From NCBI GenBank assembly GCA_944391465.1, contig CALXTS010000010.1, positions 1 to 52,906 of the forward strand: a DNA stretch of 52,906 nucleotides, written 5' to 3'. The notes beneath the pieces are model-generated. The model was given only the letters and a program-made list of their open reading frames with translations. It made no database searches and was not told the DNA's origin. This document shows positions 51,108-52,906 of this stretch, piece by piece (within the stretch, counting starts at the first letter, position 1; every line of letters begins with the position of its first letter). Source of the DNA: an uncultured Alphaproteobacteria bacterium. Its GTDB lineage: Bacteria; Pseudomonadota; Alphaproteobacteria; RF32; CAG-239. Made by a program: the position numbers and the translations under genes.

Positions 51108-51128
51108 AAAATTGAAGATCTCTTTTTT
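51092..51128 (+). terminator. flbT terminator
   Basis: AAAAGAGA (51092-51099, overlapping the last codons) can pair with TCTCTTTT (51119-51126), followed by more T. The loop is long (19 nt), so it is only moderately convincing. Its T-run abuts the sigma-54 promoter. Confidence 0.45.
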
Positions 51129-51146
51129 TTGGCATAGAAATTGCAT
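51129..51146 (+). promoter_or_regulatory. sigma-54 promoter of flagellin copy 4
   Basis: TTGGCATAGAAATTGCAT matches the sigma-54 consensus TGGCAC-N5-TTGCW: GG at 51131-51132 and GC at 51143-51144 are 12 bp apart, as required. Transcription would start near 51157, giving a roughly 140-base leader. Upstream enhancer sites would fall inside flbT. No other flagellin in the window has this element. Confidence 0.82.
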
Positions 51147-51298
51147 ATACATCTAACGAGTATTTGAAGATATGAAAGATGATGTAAAATCTTTTGTAAA
51201 GCACAAATGTGTGTAAAAGGTTAATAAAAGGTTTACAGAAAAGCATTTCATATTAAAATAAGAACAACTATAAACAAGTTTTAAAACGGAGAAAAGAT

Positions 51299-52546
51299 AT
51301 GGCAGATATTACCTTAACGGCAAGTATGCGCTCAAACTTGTTATCATTGAAAAATACTTCTTCATTGATGGCGACAACACAAGAGAGACTTTCCACAGGT
51401 TTGAAAGTAAACTCAGCAATAGATAACCCGTCTTCATACTATACGGCACAAGCATTGAATAACCGTGCTAATGATTTGACATCGTTAATGGATAGTATGA
51501 CGCAAGGTATTCAAACGGTAAAGGCTGCCAATGAAGGTATTGAGGCAATTACATCTTTGGTAGAACAAGCAAAGTCAATTGCTAATTCTGCCCGTGATAC
51601 AACTGATATGGAAGAAAGAGATAAATACGCCAGACGTTTTAACGAGATAAGAGGTCAGATAGATGCATTGGCAAAAGATTCCGGTTATAAGGGAATTAAC
51701 TTGGTGTATAACACGGGAACACAAGAAGATGCTGATACCTTAAAGGTTCGTTTTAATGAATATATGGGAGAAGGCGTCAGTACGTTTATTGAAGTTAAGG
51801 GTGTCAATTTAGTATCAGGCTCAACAGCAGAAGACGGAACAATCACATACGGATTGGGATTAAATGAGGTAGATACAGCCGACGATACAGGGGCAACGGC
51901 ATGGGGAAGCGATTCTAATGCTAAAGCTCCGGAAGGCGGAAAATTTGTTGCAGCGCCTACAGGCGAGACAGCAGCAGCGGACGGAGCCGTTCAGGGTGGT
52001 ACAACTTACTACACTAAAGAAACAGATGATAAAGGCAATATTACCTATAAAGCTGTTTCCGGACAAAGTATTTTAGATGCTGATGCCGACGCTGAATTTG
52101 ATGGCGGTATGTATAACGGTGTTGAATACTTCACTTTAACCAAAGGGGCTGATATAGCTGATGTATCAACGGTTACAACAGCCAGCTATGTTGAAGATGC
52201 CAATGGAAATCTGACCCAAGTAACAACCGCAACATTAAATTCAATGAAAGTAAACGGCGGTAATGATGCGATTGATGCATCATTGCAACAGGTAGAAACG
52301 GCAATTGGCAAACTTCGTGAAGTAGCATCAGATTTTGGTAGTGCCTATAGTATTATTGAAACACGTCAAGATTTTACGGAAAGTTTGGTAAACGTATTGA
52401 CCGAAGGCGCCGACAGTTTGACTTTGGCCGATATGAACGAAGAGTCAGCGAACATGTTGGCATTGCAAACCAGACAACAGCTTGCAATTAATGCATTGTC
52501 ATTATCATCACAAGCAAACCAAGCTGTACTAAGTTTGTTTGGATAA
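51299..52546 (+). CDS. fliC: flagellin (copy 4)
   Basis: A 415-residue flagellin with the same protein architecture as the others (MADITLTASMRSNLLSLKNT..., C-terminal SSQANQAVLSLFG), but its terminal domains differ in many third codon positions and some residues (TSSLMATTQ, RDTTDMEERDKYARR, TGTQEDADTL), so it is an older branch. Its middle, 51911-52224, in contrast is almost identical to copy 1 at 211-524 (five differences in 314 bp). Start set by a ribosome site (GGAGAAAAG). It has its own sigma-54 promoter and lies next to flbT, so it may be the main or ancestral flagellin. Followed by a strong terminator. Confidence 0.96.
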   Translation: MADITLTASMRSNLLSLKNTSSLMATTQERLSTGLKVNSAIDNPSSYYTAQALNNRANDLTSLMDSMTQGIQTVKAANEGIEAITSLVEQAKSIANSARDTTDMEERDKYARRFNEIRGQIDALAKDSGYKGINLVYNTGTQEDADTLKVRFNEYMGEGVSTFIEVKGVNLVSGSTAEDGTITYGLGLNEVDTADDTGATAWGSDSNAKAPEGGKFVAAPTGETAAADGAVQGGTTYYTKETDDKGNITYKAVSGQSILDADADAEFDGGMYNGVEYFTLTKGADIADVSTVTTASYVEDANGNLTQVTTATLNSMKVNGGNDAIDASLQQVETAIGKLREVASDFGSAYSIIETRQDFTESLVNVLTEGADSLTLADMNEESANMLALQTRQQLAINALSLSSQANQAVLSLFG

Positions 52547-52565
52547 ATAGAATAGTACACTACTT

Positions 52566-52593
52566 AAAAAAGGCGGAATATTCCGCCTTTTTT
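52566..52593 (+). terminator. terminator after flagellin copy 4
   Basis: Perfect palindrome GGCGGAATATTCCGCC (52572-52587) flanked by A6 and T6. Confidence 0.92.
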
Positions 52594-52702
52594 TATGTGC
52601 ATCTCTTGAAAAAACGTAACATATAAATATATATATTAAGAGTTTATTAATAAATATATGTCAATCTGGAAACAGAACTTTTAGTTTTAAAACAAATAAC
52701 GA

Positions 52703-52730
52703 TCCAACAGAATTTGGGAGAAAGATCATG
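52703..52730 (+). promoter_or_regulatory. shared flagellin leader (copy at right edge)
   Basis: The same 28-nt leader found at 2361 and 3728, including GGGAGAAAG, ending at the ATG of the partial flagellin. The 181-bp gap 52547-52727 otherwise holds the terminator and AT-rich DNA with no clear sigma-54 site. Confidence 0.75.
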
Positions 52731-52906
52731 GCAGATATCACATTGACCGCAAGTATGCGTTCTAACTTGCTATCATTAAAAAATACAACAGATTTAATGG
52801 GGATGACGCAAGAGAGACTTTCCACAGGTTTGAAAGTAAACTCAGCGATAGATAACCCGTCTTCATATTATACGGCCCAATCATTGAATAACCGTGCGAA
52901 TGACTT
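52728..52906 (+). CDS. fliC: flagellin, 5' end only (copy 5)
   Basis: The first 59 codons (MADITLTASMRSNLLSLKNT, DLMGMTQERLSTGLKVNSAI, DNPSSYY) of a flagellin, cut by the window end. The DNA is nearly identical to copies 2 and 3 (for example GGGATG in place of GGTACG or GGAACA near codon 25) and unlike copy 4 immediately upstream. Variable and C-terminal parts are not visible. It could be the missing 5' end of copy 1 if the region is circular or mis-joined, or a separate gene. Confidence 0.93.
   Translation, partial: MADITLTASMRSNLLSLKNTTDLMGMTQERLSTGLKVNSAIDNPSSYYTAQSLNNRAND

Overview
The window reads as about 53 kb of chromosome from an AT-rich alphaproteobacterium that swims and probably lives at least partly without oxygen. 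Alphaproteobacterial markers are FlbT beside alphaproteobacterial-type flagellins, the neighbourhood secB / Tim44-like / mltA / Smr, a PhoB-like regulator, and a BatA-BatB-BatD operon headed by a DUF4381 protein. A HydF-type maturase implies [FeFe]-hydrogenase, hence fermentative or anaerobic metabolism. Together these suggest a host-associated (for example gut) alphaproteobacterium; that habitat is inference, not something the sequence states. No tRNA, rRNA, CRISPR array, integrase or transposase was recognised.

Layout. 1-5.3 kb: flagellin cluster (the 3' part of one gene, two full genes, a Sel1-repeat protein between them) with strong terminators. 5.3-14.6 kb: ferritin-like protein, rpe, a PhoB-like regulator, a ygiW/qseB/qseC-like three-gene operon behind a direct-repeat operator, tgt, a LOG-family protein, a SpmA/SpmB-like membrane protein, dtd and an unknown protein. 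14.6-16.3 kb (minus): two exported proteins sharing one domain. 16.5-18.7 kb: DUF1294 protein and an MsbA-like ABC exporter. 18.7-21.6 kb (minus): Smr, a small membrane protein, MltA, Tim44-like; secB diverges from them. 22.3-28.7 kb (minus): D-Ala-D-Ala dipeptidase, a class I glutamine-amidotransferase hydrolase, BatD, a BatB-BatC fusion, BatA, DUF4381. 28.8-32.1 kb: an orphan gene, tyrS, and a divergent anmK. 32.1-32.8 kb: a 682-bp gap holding a compact series of hairpins ending in a terminator, a candidate structured RNA. 32.8-35.9 kb: ileS of the eukaryote-like class. 36.2-41.9 kb: a 1,896-residue protein of unknown function with membrane segments, repeats and an EF-hand-like loop. 41.9-48.3 kb: alr, TatD, TcdA, HydF, a HAD-fold protein lacking its nucleophile, and two unknown proteins. 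48.3-52.9 kb: Uup-like ABC-F ATPase, a TerB-like protein, flbT, a full flagellin behind a sigma-54 promoter, and the 5' end of another flagellin.

Themes. At least five flagellin copies lie at the two ends of the window. Their termini and middles have different histories: the flagellin beside flbT has diverged ends but shares a 314-bp middle segment, with only five differences, with the flagellin at the left edge. Several genes serve the envelope (MltA, Alr, AnmK-like, dipeptidase, MsbA-like, Bat proteins, SecB). The most novel elements are the structured gap before ileS, the giant repeat protein, and the flagellin domain exchange.
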